DNA of 64,000 nucleotides, taken from RPQJ01 sp963732375 (lineage in GTDB: Bacteria; Pseudomonadota; Gammaproteobacteria; Steroidobacterales; Steroidobacteraceae). This document shows, piece by piece, positions 1 through 9,303 of the stretch (the first letter of the stretch is position 1; each line of letters opens with the position of its first letter). The stretch covers positions 1 to 64,000 of the forward strand of contig CAVSZE010000014.1 in the NCBI GenBank assembly GCA_963732375.1, in the 5' to 3' direction. The notes beneath the pieces are model-generated. The model ran no database searches and was not told the origin of the DNA. It saw only the letters and a list, made by a program, of their open reading frames with translations. The position numbers and the translations under genes are program-made.

Positions 1-106
1 CGAGCACGCGCAGGAGACCGACCTGGCGAAGCTGCGCACCCTTTCGAGTGCTGCTGTCGCCCAGCTCGCGACCCGCCTGACCTCGGACGACGATGAGCCG
101 CATTGA
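1..106 (+). CDS. 3' end of a gene before the V-ATPase operon (possible stalk subunit G)
   Basis: An open frame enters from the left edge (first full codon at base 2) and stops with TGA at 104-106, overlapping the next start at 93. The roughly 34 visible residues are polar and end in a very acidic tail (TSDDDEPH). By elimination it could be the peripheral-stalk G/H subunit, since every other V/A-ATPase subunit is present downstream and this gene is translationally coupled to them. Too little sequence is visible to prove this. Confidence 0.45.
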   Translation, partial: EHAQETDLAKLRTLSSAAVAQLATRLTSDDDEPH

Positions 107-863
107 CACCCGCTACGCGTACTCACAGGCGCGCCTGCAGGCGCGCTACGGGGCGCGCCCGTCGAGCGCGGACTGGTCGCTGGTGGCGGCCACCGCGGAC
201 CTGGGCGCGCTGGTGCAGGTCCTGCGGGGCTCGCCGCTCGGCCGCTGGACGATGAGGCTTGGCGATCGTCCCGGCGTGCACGAGATCGAGCGACGACTGC
301 GCGAGGAGTGGCTGCGCGACGTGGACGAGGTCGCCGGCTGGCAGCCAGGCCCGTGGCGCGACGGCGTGCACTGGCTGCGCTGGATCGTCTACCTGCCCGC
401 CCTGCAGAAGCTCGCGCGCGGCGGCCGGCCGCCGAACTGGACACGCGTGGACCCGGTCCTTGCACCCATCGTGGCACGGGAACCTCAGGATCGAAGCAGC
501 GCACTGCAGGAAACCGCGCTCGCGCCGCTCGCGGCGGGATTCGATGCGCCAGCGGACACGGATGGGGCGTGGACCCGCCGCTGGAGGGAACTCTGGCCGT
601 CGCAACACGCCGCCTGGCGGCCGCTCGAACTGCTGCTCGGCGAGGCAACACGCACCCGGGCCCGGCTCGCGGAGCTGCCGGCCGCGACCCGTGCGGACGA
701 GACGCTCAAGCTGCTCGAACGCCGCCTGGAACTCGCGTTCCGGCGCAATCCGCTGTCGCCAGCGGCTGCTGTGGCCTACCTCGGCCTGCTTGCGCTGGAC
801 CTGCGCCGGATTCGCGGTGCGCTGGCGACGCGCGCGCTGCAGGAAGACGGGGCTCGGCCGTGA
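93..863 (+). CDS. V/A-type ATPase subunit C-like protein (V0D/AC39 position)
   Basis: 256 aa, ATG start overlapping the preceding stop; its own TGA (861-863) overlaps the GTG start of atpI. Arg- and Leu-rich, apparently all-helical and soluble with no membrane segment, as expected for the C subunit that links the central stalk to the membrane rotor. Recognisable similarity to V0D/AC39 proteins is weak, and at 256 aa it is shorter than the roughly 320 aa Thermus protein, so the assignment rests on operon position and on C being the only missing stalk subunit. It could instead be an accessory protein specific to this operon. Confidence 0.5.
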   Translation: MSRIDTRYAYSQARLQARYGARPSSADWSLVAATADLGALVQVLRGSPLGRWTMRLGDRPGVHEIERRLREEWLRDVDEVAGWQPGPWRDGVHWLRWIVYLPALQKLARGGRPPNWTRVDPVLAPIVAREPQDRSSALQETALAPLAAGFDAPADTDGAWTRRWRELWPSQHAAWRPLELLLGEATRTRARLAELPAATRADETLKLLERRLELAFRRNPLSPAAAVAYLGLLALDLRRIRGALATRALQEDGARP

Positions 864-2698
864 TCCTGCGGCCCACGACCGCAAGCTGGTTCGAACTGCT
901 CACTTCGCGCGAGGAACTGGGCGCATCGCTGGACTGCCTTGCGTCCACGGGGCTGGTGCAGCTGCAAGCCCACAGCAGTTCCGAGTCGAGGCTCGCGTTG
1001 CCCGACCTCCGGGTCACGCTGGTCGAGTTCGAGACCCTTGCGCGCCGCTACGCGCACTTCTGGCCGGCCGCGGAAGTGAGGGCACTGGAGCCCGATCACG
1101 ACCTGCTCGAAGAGCCGCGCGCTGCGCTGGCGAGGCTTCGCGGCTGGGCGACGGACGCGGACCCGCTCATTGCGGAGCTGGAGAGCGTTGCGCAATTGCG
1201 CGAGGACACGGCGTTGCTCGCGACGCTGCAGCAGCTGGCGGATGCCGCCGTGCCCCGGCTCGACCGCATGGCGAATGCCGGACCGGTGCTCGCGGGCAGG
1301 GTGTATTTCATGCCCGACAGCGGGCTGTCACTGTCGCTGCCGCCGGCAGTGCTGCTGAATCGAGTGCCGCACGCGGACCGCGAATTCCTGGTCGCGGTTG
1401 GCCCGCTGGAGGACGTCGAGGCGCTGGACCGCTCGCTCGCGGCCCGCAAGGCGCGGATCGTGAGCCTGCCCAACGACCTGCCGGCGGACCCCTCAGGCGT
1501 CGCAAGCTACCTGGCCAGCCGCAGCGATTCGCTTGCCCGGCGCGAAGCGTCGGCGCGCACCGCGCTGGATGCGCTGTCGCAGCAGCACGAGGTTCCGCGT
1601 GCGCTCGGCGAGCTGGCGATGGCATCGTGGCTGGTCGCCCACGTGCCCGAACTTCCGGTCACCGAGCACTTCGCGTGGATCACCGGGTGGTGCGCGGACG
1701 ATGGCGATGCGCAACTGAAGGCGGCGCTCGACGCGCGCGGGCTGCACTACCTGCTGCGATTCACGTCCGCGCCGGAAGGCTGCGAGCCGCCGTCGGTACT
1801 GCGCAATCCCAGGTGGGCGCAGCCATTCGAGGTCTTCGCCCGCCTGATGGGGGTTCCAGCCACGCGCGATGCCGACCCGAGCGCTGTCGTGGCGATCATC
1901 GCCCCGCTGATGTTCGGGTTCATGTTCGGCGACGTGGTGCAGGGCCTCGCGGTCGCGATCGCTGGATTCGTGCTCCGCAAGCGGCTGCCGGCGTTGCGGC
2001 TGCTGATGGCCGGCGGCGTCGTCGCAATCGTGTTCGGCTTCGCGTTCGGCAGCGTGATGGGGCGCGAGGACCTGATCCCTGCGCTCTGGATCCGGCCGCT
2101 GGAACAGCCGCTGCTGGTGCTTTCCACGGCGCTCGCTTTCGGCGCAGTGGTGCTGACCGCGGGGCTGCTGCTGAACGCCGCGCAGTTCTTCTGGCGCGAC
2201 GAGGGCTGGAAGTGGCTCGCAGGCGACGCAGGCATCCTGGTCGCCTTCCTGGGGCTGGTAGGCGCGACGATGGACGCGCGCGCGCTCTGGGCGCTGCCGG
2301 TCGGCCTCGCCTGGGCCATGGTTGGCCCCGGCCTTGTCGCCCGCGAAGACCGGCTCGGTGCCATCGGTCACGCCGCGGGCGGGGTTGCCGAGCGCATGCT
2401 TCAACTTGGCGTGAACACGGTGTCGTTCGTGCGCGTTGGCGCGTTTGCGCTTGCGCACGCGGGACTGTGCACCGCCGTGGTCGGTGTCGCCGAGGCTGCG
2501 GGCCCCGGCTACTGGCCTGTGCTGCTGATCGGCAACGCAGTCATCGTCGTCCTCGAGGGTCTGGTCGTCAGCATCCAGACGACGCGCCTCATCCTGTTCG
2601 AGTTCTTCATCCGGTTCCTGACCGCGGGCGGCCGCCCCTTCGAGCCGCTGCCGTCACCGGCCGCCCTTTCCCAACCGCTATCGCGGAGCAAGCCATGA
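860..2698 (+). CDS. atpI: V/A-type ATPase subunit I (a-subunit, membrane stator)
   Basis: 612 aa from a GTG start that overlaps the upstream TGA; the open frame extends further upstream, but that part lies inside the C-like gene. The N-terminal half (about 1-330) is hydrophilic with coiled-coil stretches, and the C-terminal half carries about seven membrane segments beginning near a PLMFGFMFGDVVQG motif, which is highly characteristic of the V/A-ATPase 116-kDa/I family. It forms the stator half-channel through which H+ or Na+ passes to the c-ring and holds the peripheral stalks. The stop overlaps atpK (ATGA). Confidence 0.92.
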   Translation: MILRPTTASWFELLTSREELGASLDCLASTGLVQLQAHSSSESRLALPDLRVTLVEFETLARRYAHFWPAAEVRALEPDHDLLEEPRAALARLRGWATDADPLIAELESVAQLREDTALLATLQQLADAAVPRLDRMANAGPVLAGRVYFMPDSGLSLSLPPAVLLNRVPHADREFLVAVGPLEDVEALDRSLAARKARIVSLPNDLPADPSGVASYLASRSDSLARREASARTALDALSQQHEVPRALGELAMASWLVAHVPELPVTEHFAWITGWCADDGDAQLKAALDARGLHYLLRFTSAPEGCEPPSVLRNPRWAQPFEVFARLMGVPATRDADPSAVVAIIAPLMFGFMFGDVVQGLAVAIAGFVLRKRLPALRLLMAGGVVAIVFGFAFGSVMGREDLIPALWIRPLEQPLLVLSTALAFGAVVLTAGLLLNAAQFFWRDEGWKWLAGDAGILVAFLGLVGATMDARALWALPVGLAWAMVGPGLVAREDRLGAIGHAAGGVAERMLQLGVNTVSFVRVGAFALAHAGLCTAVVGVAEAAGPGYWPVLLIGNAVIVVLEGLVVSIQTTRLILFEFFIRFLTAGGRPFEPLPSPAALSQPLSRSKP

Positions 2699-3045
2699 AA
2701 CTTTCCAGACGCTGGATGACCGCACTGGTCGTCCTGACCTCCATCACCGCCGCGGTCACCACGATCGCCCTGCTGCTCGCCGCGCCGGCGCTCGCAGCCG
2801 AAGGACCGGCAGTCGCGGTCGACCCGGGCGTCTTGCGCTGGGGCTTTGCTTCCGCTGCCGTATCGGCCGGCCTCGCGGCACTCGGCGCCGGTTACGCGGT
2901 CGCGCAGGTCGGAACCGCCGCGCTTGGCGCGCTGGCGGAGAAGCCTGAACTCTTCGGGCGCGTGCTGGTGCTGGTCGGCCTCGCCGAGGGCATCGCGATC
3001 TACGGCCTGATCGTTTCGATCCTGATCCTGAACCGGCTCGGCTGA
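2695..3045 (+). CDS. atpK: V/A-type ATPase subunit K (c-ring proteolipid, single hairpin)
   Basis: 116 aa. Residues 1-35 look like a cleavable signal peptide (MKLSRRW, hydrophobic core, then APALAAEG). A single two-helix hairpin follows, with the ion-carrying Glu98 in LAEGIAIYG and Gln71 in helix 1 (AVAQVGTAA). Many V/A-type c subunits are double hairpins, so the single hairpin plus leader is worth noting. The Gln/Glu pair is compatible with Na+ or H+ binding and does not decide the ion. Translationally coupled to atpI by an ATGA overlap. Confidence 0.88.
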   Translation: MKLSRRWMTALVVLTSITAAVTTIALLLAAPALAAEGPAVAVDPGVLRWGFASAAVSAGLAALGAGYAVAQVGTAALGALAEKPELFGRVLVLVGLAEGIAIYGLIVSILILNRLG

Positions 3046-3047
3046 CC

Positions 3048-3347
3048 GTGGTCCGCATCTGGTACATAGGCGACGAGGCGACGGCAGCGGGCTACCGGCT
3101 GGCCGGAGCGGAGCGGCGAATTCCCGCGGAGGGCGAGACCGCGGAAGTCTTCCGCAGGGCGGTGGCGGACGGCGCCGAGCTGATCCTGCTGTCGGCGGAA
3201 CGCGCCCGCGAGATCGACGCCGCCGAGCTCGATGCGGCACTGGTCGCGGTCCGGCCGCTCACGGCAATCGTCCCGGACGCATTTGGTCGCGGCAACCCGC
3301 CGGACGTCGCGCGCGAAGTCCGGCTCGCACTTGGAATCGAGCCATGA
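3048..3347 (+). CDS. atpF: V/A-type ATPase subunit F
   Basis: 99 aa from a GTG start two bases after the atpK stop. The short Rossmann-like pattern is typical of V/A subunit F: an early IGDEATAAGYRLAG segment, then a strand ELILLSAE, and later LTAIVPD. The F subunit sits on the central rotor stalk with D and modulates coupling of A3B3 rotation. Its stop overlaps the start of atpE (ATGA). Confidence 0.82.
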   Translation: MVRIWYIGDEATAAGYRLAGAERRIPAEGETAEVFRRAVADGAELILLSAERAREIDAAELDAALVAVRPLTAIVPDAFGRGNPPDVAREVRLALGIEP

Positions 3348-3994
3348 GCTCACCGCAAAATATCGTCGAAGCCCAGACCGATGCGTTGCTGCGCCGGGTC
3401 GCGCGCGAGCAGGAGACGCGCGCGCGCCATGCGCGCGAGTCCGCCGACGAGCAGGCCCGGGCCATCATGCAACGCGCGTGGGCCGAGGCACGGGCGCGGC
3501 TGCGCCAGGCCGTGCTGGAGGAGCGCCGTTCGATCGAGCAGACACTCGCTGATCGCCGCGCCGCACTCGAAACCGCGGCAAGACAGCGCTCCCAGTCCGC
3601 GTTGCGTGCCGTGCTGGACGAAGCCTGGCAGGCGCTGCCCGCCGCACTTGCGGCGGAGTGGTCGCGCGCCGACGCCCGGAAGCGATGGTGCCGGGCCGCC
3701 TGCTCGTCGGCCGTGGCAGTGCTCGAACCGGCCCGCGGCTGCACGCTGGAGGTCGATGCGGACGCCGACGCAGACGTGGCGGCAACCGCGCTTGCGGCGC
3801 TGGCCTCGTGGCCCGGCGAGCCGCCCGCCGTGGAGCGCATCGCGGGCCTCGGGCCGGGCATTCGGATCCGTTGCGGACGCGCCTGCGTGGACGCGACGGT
3901 GCCGGGCCTGCTCGCCTCGCGCGAACGGGTCGAATCGGAACTGCTCGCGGAGATGGAGCGCCTCGGCGCAAAGACATTGGAGACACCCGCATGA
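3344..3994 (+). CDS. atpE: V/A-type ATPase subunit E (peripheral stalk)
   Basis: 216 aa. The N-terminal half (about 10-95) is a long charged helix rich in Arg, Glu and Ala with few hydrophobic runs (e.g. REQETRARHARESADEQAR), as expected for the coiled-coil arm of subunit E. The C-terminal half is globular and would cap the A3B3 head. Overlaps atpF at the start and atpA at the stop (ATGA at 3991). Primary-sequence similarity is low, so the call depends on architecture and operon position. Confidence 0.72.
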   Translation: MSSPQNIVEAQTDALLRRVAREQETRARHARESADEQARAIMQRAWAEARARLRQAVLEERRSIEQTLADRRAALETAARQRSQSALRAVLDEAWQALPAALAAEWSRADARKRWCRAACSSAVAVLEPARGCTLEVDADADADVAATALAALASWPGEPPAVERIAGLGPGIRIRCGRACVDATVPGLLASRERVESELLAEMERLGAKTLETPA

Positions 3995-5739
3995 GTCGCG
4001 CAAGCATCTCGTGGATCGGCGGTCCGGTGTTGCGCGCGCGAATGGAGGGACCGTTCAGCATCTACGAGTCGCTGGCAGTTGGGCCGCGACGGCTGCTCGG
4101 CGAAGTGATACAGCTGCGCGGCGATGAGCTGGTGGCACAGGTCTACGAGGACACGACGGGCCTCGAACCGGGCACGATAGTCGAAGGCAGCGGCCAGCCG
4201 CTGTCGGTTCCGCTGGGTCCGGGACTGCTCGGCGGGATCTTCGGCGGCCTGCTGCGACCATTGACCGGCGCCGACGATTTCCACCTGCAACCGGGTGCAG
4301 CCACCTTGCAGGCGGGACGCTACGCATTCACGCCATCGCTCGAAGCAGGCGCCGACCTCACGCCGGGAGCCACGCTTGGCGTCGTCGCGACTGCGCGACC
4401 GCAGCCGGTGCTCGTTCCACCCGGCGTCCACGGCCGCCTGGAATGGATCGCCGAAGCGGGCGAGTACGCTGAGGACGAGCCGGTCGCGATCTGCGAGGCG
4501 CCGGGCGGCGTGCGGCGCGAGATCGCGATGCGCCAGTTCTGGCCGGTGCGAACCGCGCGCCCCGTCACGGCCAGGCTGCCGGCCAATGCCCCGATGATCA
4601 CGGGCCAGCGAATCCTCGACACGCTGTTCCCGGTGGCGCGCGGCGGGCGCGCGACGCTGCCGGGCGGCTTCGGTACCGGCAAGACCGTGCTGCAGGAAGC
4701 GTTCGCCAAGTGGTGCGATGCCGACGTGATCGTTTACGTTGGCTGCGGCGAGCGCGGCAACGAGATGGCCGAGGTGCTCGACGAGTTTCCGAAGCTCGAC
4801 GACCCGCGCACCGGCCGCCCGCTCGCCGAGCGCACGGTGATCATCGCCAACACCTCGAACATGCCCGTCGCGGCTCGCGAGGCGAGCATCTATTCGGCGA
4901 TCACGGTGGCCGAGTATTTCCGCGACCAGGGCCTGAACGTCGCGTTGATGGCCGATTCCACCAGCCGCTGGGCGGAGGCGCTGCGCGAGGTCTCCGGCCG
5001 CCTTGGTGAACTGCCGGGCGAGGCAGGCTACCCGGCTTACCTGAGCTCGCGTCTCGCGGAGTTCTATGAGCGCGCCGCGCGCGTCACGACGCTTTCGGGC
5101 AGCGAGGGCTCGGTGACGATCATCGGCGCCGTGAGCCCGCCCGCCGGCGACTTCTCCGAGCCCGTCACGCTGCACACCAAGCGCTACGTGCGCTGCTTCT
5201 GGGCGCTGGACCGGCAACGCGCACAGGCACGCTTCTACCCGGCGATTCACCCGCTGCTCTCCTACAGCGCGGACGCGGCCGCGCTCGCCGACTGGTGGAA
5301 ACTGAACGGCAACCCCGACTGGCTGGCACAACGGCAACGGGTGCTGTCCCTGCTCGAACAGCAGGCGCACCTCGAACGCATGGCGCGGATCGTCGGGCGC
5401 GATGCGCTGCCTGCAGCACAGCAGCTCACGCTGCTTTGCGCCGACCTCGTGAACGAAGGCTTCCTCCGCCAGTCCTCGTTCTCCGAGACCGACCGCTACT
5501 GCTCGCCTGCGCGCCAGGTCGCAATGCTGTCCATGCTGCTGCACTTCGCCGATCGCGCCGAGGCCGCGGTCCAGGCCGGTATCGCACCGTCGCGCATTGG
5601 CGACCTGAAGATCCTGCGGCAACTGCAGAGACTGGGCGAGGAATTCGGCGAGGATTCATTCAAGCGCCTCGCCCACCTGCACCGGGAACTCGACTACGAA
5701 TTCGACACGCTGCAATCGGTACCCGCCAATGCTGACTGA
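3991..5739 (+). CDS. atpA: V/A-type ATPase catalytic subunit A
   Basis: 582 aa, matching the family's usual 580-600. The catalytic P-loop GGFGTGKT lies at residues 225-232, followed by VGCGERGNEM and the SRWAEALREVSGRLGE block typical of the ATP-hydrolysing A subunit. The non-homologous insertion expected between the N-terminal barrel and the P-loop is present (about 110-190). With B it forms the A3B3 head that hydrolyses or makes ATP. Start chosen at 3991 because it overlaps the atpE stop and gives the typical N-terminus (ISWIGGPVLRA); the open frame upstream is the atpE region. Confidence 0.97.
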   Translation: MSRASISWIGGPVLRARMEGPFSIYESLAVGPRRLLGEVIQLRGDELVAQVYEDTTGLEPGTIVEGSGQPLSVPLGPGLLGGIFGGLLRPLTGADDFHLQPGAATLQAGRYAFTPSLEAGADLTPGATLGVVATARPQPVLVPPGVHGRLEWIAEAGEYAEDEPVAICEAPGGVRREIAMRQFWPVRTARPVTARLPANAPMITGQRILDTLFPVARGGRATLPGGFGTGKTVLQEAFAKWCDADVIVYVGCGERGNEMAEVLDEFPKLDDPRTGRPLAERTVIIANTSNMPVAAREASIYSAITVAEYFRDQGLNVALMADSTSRWAEALREVSGRLGELPGEAGYPAYLSSRLAEFYERAARVTTLSGSEGSVTIIGAVSPPAGDFSEPVTLHTKRYVRCFWALDRQRAQARFYPAIHPLLSYSADAAALADWWKLNGNPDWLAQRQRVLSLLEQQAHLERMARIVGRDALPAAQQLTLLCADLVNEGFLRQSSFSETDRYCSPARQVAMLSMLLHFADRAEAAVQAGIAPSRIGDLKILRQLQRLGEEFGEDSFKRLAHLHRELDYEFDTLQSVPANAD

Positions 5740-7117
5740 CCTGCTGCTCGAGGACGCCGTCACCCGGATCGAGGGGCCGCTGCTCTTCGCCCGGCGCGAG
5801 GCGCGCGTGGGGCTGAACGCGGCAGTCGAAGTCCTGGGCGACGACGGTGTCGTGCGCCTCGGCCGCGTCGCATCGCTGGACGAATCCTCGATGATCATCG
5901 AGGTACTGCAGTCGACCACCGGCCTCGGTCTCGGCGCAACGCGGCTGCGGCTGCGCCCGGAGCCACTGCTGCTCGGCGTCGGACCGAACATGCTCGGTCG
6001 TGTGTTCGACAGCCTCGGGCGTCCCATCGACGGCGGCCCGCCGGTTCCCGCGCGCGCACGAATGCGCATCGAAGGGCTCGCGATCAACCCGTCCTGGCGC
6101 GCGCTGCCGCGCGACTTCATCGAGACCGGCGTCTCGGCCATCGACCTGATGAACAGCCTGGTGCGCGGGCAGAAGCTGCCGCTGTTCTCGGCCGGTGGAC
6201 TGCCGCACGACCGCCTGGCCACCGAGATCGCGCAGCGCGCGAGGCTGCGCGGCGGAGGCCACGACGAATTCGCGATCGTCTTCGTCGGAATGGGCGTGTC
6301 GCACGACACGGCGGAACAGTTCCGCCGCGCGATGGAATCGAGCGGGGCACTGGGCCACACCGCGCTTTTTCTCAACCTCGCCGACGAGCCCGGCATGCAG
6401 CGGCTGCTGACCCCGCGCTACGCGCTCACCGCCGCCGAGTACCTCGCATTCGTCGAGGGTCGGCACGTACTGGTTATCATGACCGACATGACCAACTACT
6501 GTGAGGCGCTGCGCGAAGTCTCGGCCAGCCACGGCGAGATTCCCGGCCGCAAGGGCTACCCGGGCTACATGTATTCGGACCTCGCGTCGCTGTACGAGCG
6601 CGCGGGATGCATCCGCGGGCTGCCCGGCACGCTGACGCAGCTGCCGATCCTGACCATGCCCGGCGACGACATCGGGCACCCGATCCCGGATCTCACCGGC
6701 TACATCACCGAAGGCCAGATCGTGCTCGACCGCGAGCTCGACCGGCGCGGCATCTATCCACCGATCCGCGTGCTGCCGAGCCTGTCCCGCCTGATGGATT
6801 CGGGCACCGGCGAGGGCTACACGGATGCGGACCACCCTGCCCTCGCCCACCAGCTTTTCGCGGCCTACGCGCGCGCTGTCCGGGTGCGCACGCTGGCAAG
6901 CGTGATGGGCGAACAGGGGCTGCCCGAAGCCGACCGCAGTTTTCTCGCCTTCGGCGCACGCTTCGAGAACGAGCTGCTGCAGCAACCCGGGCCAAGAACA
7001 CTCGAAGAAAGCATGCAAGCAGGCTGGAATGCGCTCCGCGGCCTGCCTCGCACGGACCTCACGCGGCTCTCCGACGAGCAGATCCGCCGCCATCTCTCGG
7101 AGCCAGCCGATGCCTGA
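5729..7117 (+). CDS. atpB: V/A-type ATPase regulatory subunit B
   Basis: 462 aa, overlapping atpA by 11 bases. The nucleotide-site loop is the degenerate FSAGGLPHDRLATEIA form instead of a Walker A GKT, which marks the non-catalytic B subunit. Other family blocks are FVGMGVSHDTAEQF, MTDMTNYCEALREVS and PGRKGYPGYMYSDLASLYERAG. It contributes the regulatory nucleotide sites of the A3B3 head. Its stop overlaps the atpD start. Confidence 0.96.
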   Translation: MLTDLLLEDAVTRIEGPLLFARREARVGLNAAVEVLGDDGVVRLGRVASLDESSMIIEVLQSTTGLGLGATRLRLRPEPLLLGVGPNMLGRVFDSLGRPIDGGPPVPARARMRIEGLAINPSWRALPRDFIETGVSAIDLMNSLVRGQKLPLFSAGGLPHDRLATEIAQRARLRGGGHDEFAIVFVGMGVSHDTAEQFRRAMESSGALGHTALFLNLADEPGMQRLLTPRYALTAAEYLAFVEGRHVLVIMTDMTNYCEALREVSASHGEIPGRKGYPGYMYSDLASLYERAGCIRGLPGTLTQLPILTMPGDDIGHPIPDLTGYITEGQIVLDRELDRRGIYPPIRVLPSLSRLMDSGTGEGYTDADHPALAHQLFAAYARAVRVRTLASVMGEQGLPEADRSFLAFGARFENELLQQPGPRTLEESMQAGWNALRGLPRTDLTRLSDEQIRRHLSEPADA

Positions 7118-7745
7118 GGCTGGCGGCGAGGTCATTGCAACACGAGTTGCGTTCCTGGAACTGCAGGACGAGCGGCGGCTGGTGCAGGAAGGTTACGAGC
7201 TCCTCGACGAGAAGCGCATGCTGCTGGCCACGGAAATCATGCGGCAGCTCCGCCGGCACCGTGAGCTTAAGGCACGCCTGGACGAACTCGCGCAGCGGGC
7301 ACGCGAGGCGCTCACCAGCGCCGTCGATGCCTGCGGATTCGACGACCTGACCGTGCAGCGTCCGCAGAGCCTCGACGGTTATGAGCTGCACGCAGAGACG
7401 ACGCAGTTCCTCGGGATCAGGCTGGTCGACGCCGTGCTCGAGCCGGCGAGCCCGGGCGCGGAGGCTGCGCCGATGCAGTTGCTTCCGGAAGCCAGGGCCT
7501 GCGCGGGCGCGTTCCATCACCTGCTGTCCGGCCACGCGGCCGCAGCGGCCTGCGCGGGGAACCTGCGCCGACTTGCCCGCGAGTACTCGCGCACGGAACG
7601 GCGCGCGCGCGCGCTGGAGAACGTCGTGCTGCCGGAGATCGACGTGTCGCTGCGATACATCGAGGAGCAGCTCGACGCGCTGGACCAGGAAGAGGCCGTA
7701 CGGGTGCGCAACGCCGGCAAGTCGGCCGCAATGGCCGGGGGCTGA
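7110..7745 (+). CDS. atpD: V/A-type ATPase subunit D (central rotor shaft)
   Basis: 211 aa with the start (ATG 7110) overlapping the atpB stop at 7115-7117. The N-terminal TRVAFLELQDERRLVQEGYELLDEKR pattern and the C-terminal ENVVLPEIDVSLRYIEEQLD pattern are typical of the long antiparallel coiled coil that turns inside A3B3. It is the last gene of the operon; the next gene (SDR) begins four bases later but is functionally unrelated. Confidence 0.9.
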   Translation: MPEAGGEVIATRVAFLELQDERRLVQEGYELLDEKRMLLATEIMRQLRRHRELKARLDELAQRAREALTSAVDACGFDDLTVQRPQSLDGYELHAETTQFLGIRLVDAVLEPASPGAEAAPMQLLPEARACAGAFHHLLSGHAAAAACAGNLRRLAREYSRTERRARALENVVLPEIDVSLRYIEEQLDALDQEEAVRVRNAGKSAAMAGG

Positions 7746-7748
7746 CCG

Positions 7749-9174
7749 GTGCGACTGGTATTCGGCGCAAGCGGTTACATCGGCAGCAACCTGGTCCCGG
7801 TGCTGGCCGCGGCAGGCCACCGGGTACGCGCCAGCGCGCGCAACGTCGAGGTCCTCGAGGCGCGCGGCTGGGACGGCGTCGAACTCGTCCGGGCAGACGC
7901 GCTCGACCCGCCTTCGCTCGCCCGCGCCCTCGATGGCGTCGAAGTCGCCTACTACCTGGTGCATTCGATGGCGGCCGGTCGCGACTTCGCGGCAATCGAC
8001 CGCCGGGCCGCGGAGAATTTCGCGCGCGCCGCTGCCGAAGCGGGCGTCAGGCGCATCGTCTATCTCGGCGGCCTGATTCCGCACAATCCTCGCTCACAGC
8101 ACCTGCTCTCGCGCGCTGAGACGGGTGAAGTGCTGCGACGCTTCCCGGTGCCTGTCACGCGAGGTCCGCGCCGGAATGATCATCGGGCCCGGGTCGGCCG
8201 CCTACGAGGTGATACGCGACCTCGTCAATCACCTGCCGGTGATGATCACGCCCGCGTGGGTACGCTCGAAGTCGACGCCGATCGCGCTGCCGGACCTGCT
8301 CGCCTACCTGGTTTCCGTCGGTGACGTCGAGCAAGCCGCGGGGCTGATCCTCGACGCGGGAGGACCCGACACCGTGACCTACGAGGAGATCATGCGCTGC
8401 TACGGGCGGCTGGTTGGCCGGCAGCCACGAATCCTCGCGGTTCCCGTACTCACGCCCCGGCTCTCGTCGCGCTGGCTGCGGTTCGTGACCTCCGTGCCGA
8501 CCAACGTCGCGAGGGCACTGGTCGAGGGACTCGAGCACGATTTCGTGGCGAACGACGCACGCCTTCGCGAGCTCGTGCCGCGCCGCCTGATGGGCCTCGA
8601 GGAAGCGATACGTGCCGCCATCGAGGCGGATTCACGCCACGAAGTCGCCGCGCGCTGGGTCGAGGGCGCCATCGCCTGCCGCAACTTCCATCCTGAGTAT
8701 GGGTTCTACGCGATGCGGGCCGGCGCCGATGCTGATGGCCCGGCCTCGGCTGAAGCCGTGTTCGAGGTGGTCTGCACGATCGGCGGCGAGGCAGGATATT
8801 TTTTCGCCGATTCGCTGTGGAGCATCCGCCGCGCAGTCGACTGGCTGGTCGGCGGCCCGAGCTACAGGCGCAAGCGCCGTCATCCCAAGGAACTGCGGGT
8901 CGGCGACGTGGTCGACTCCTGGCGGGTCATTGCGCTCGAACCTGGCAGGCGCCTCACGTTGCTGATGGAAATGAAGGCGCCAGGCGCCGGCGTGCTCGAG
9001 TTCGTCGTGAAGCCCGGCCCGGACGGAACGGGTTCCCGGGTCAACGCCACCGCCTACTGGCACCCGGCAGGCGTGCTCGGCCTGGTGTACTGGTATTCGC
9101 TGGTCCCGGCCCACCTGTTCCTGTTTCGGGGCCTGACCAGGGCAATACAGAGGCGTGCGGCGGATTCCGGGTAG
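7749..9174 (+). pseudogene. SDR/NAD(P)-binding oxidoreductase with DUF2867-like C-terminus, frameshifted
   Basis: The first frame (GTG 7749) has a clear NAD(P)-binding Rossmann start (VFGASGYIGSNLVPVLAAAGH), YYLVHSM and IVYLGGL. After VPVT the frame is lost, and the correct continuation (EVRAGMIIGPGSAAYE) is one base out of register. Dropping the single C at 8160 joins the halves into one 474-aa reading frame of the expected YbjT-like SDR plus DUF2867-like length. The C-terminal half is fully intact to its stop, which suggests either a recent mutation or a sequencing/assembly error. The substrate is not recognisable. Confidence 0.8.
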
Positions 9175-9303
9175 CGGGTCGCGCAGGGCCGGGAATATCC
9201 GTCGACTTCGGAATACACTTATCAGCACGGGCGCCATCCTCAGCGAGAATCGGCCGCCCTGCGCCCCACGGCGCCAGTACCCATCACTTCGAGGAGATTC
9301 GAG

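Noticed and set aside
3259..5622. A 787-codon open frame on the minus strand opposite atpE and atpA
   Set aside because: GC-rich DNA leaves long antisense frames open; its translation is Arg/His/Ala-rich with no motif, while the plus strand encodes clear ATPase subunits.
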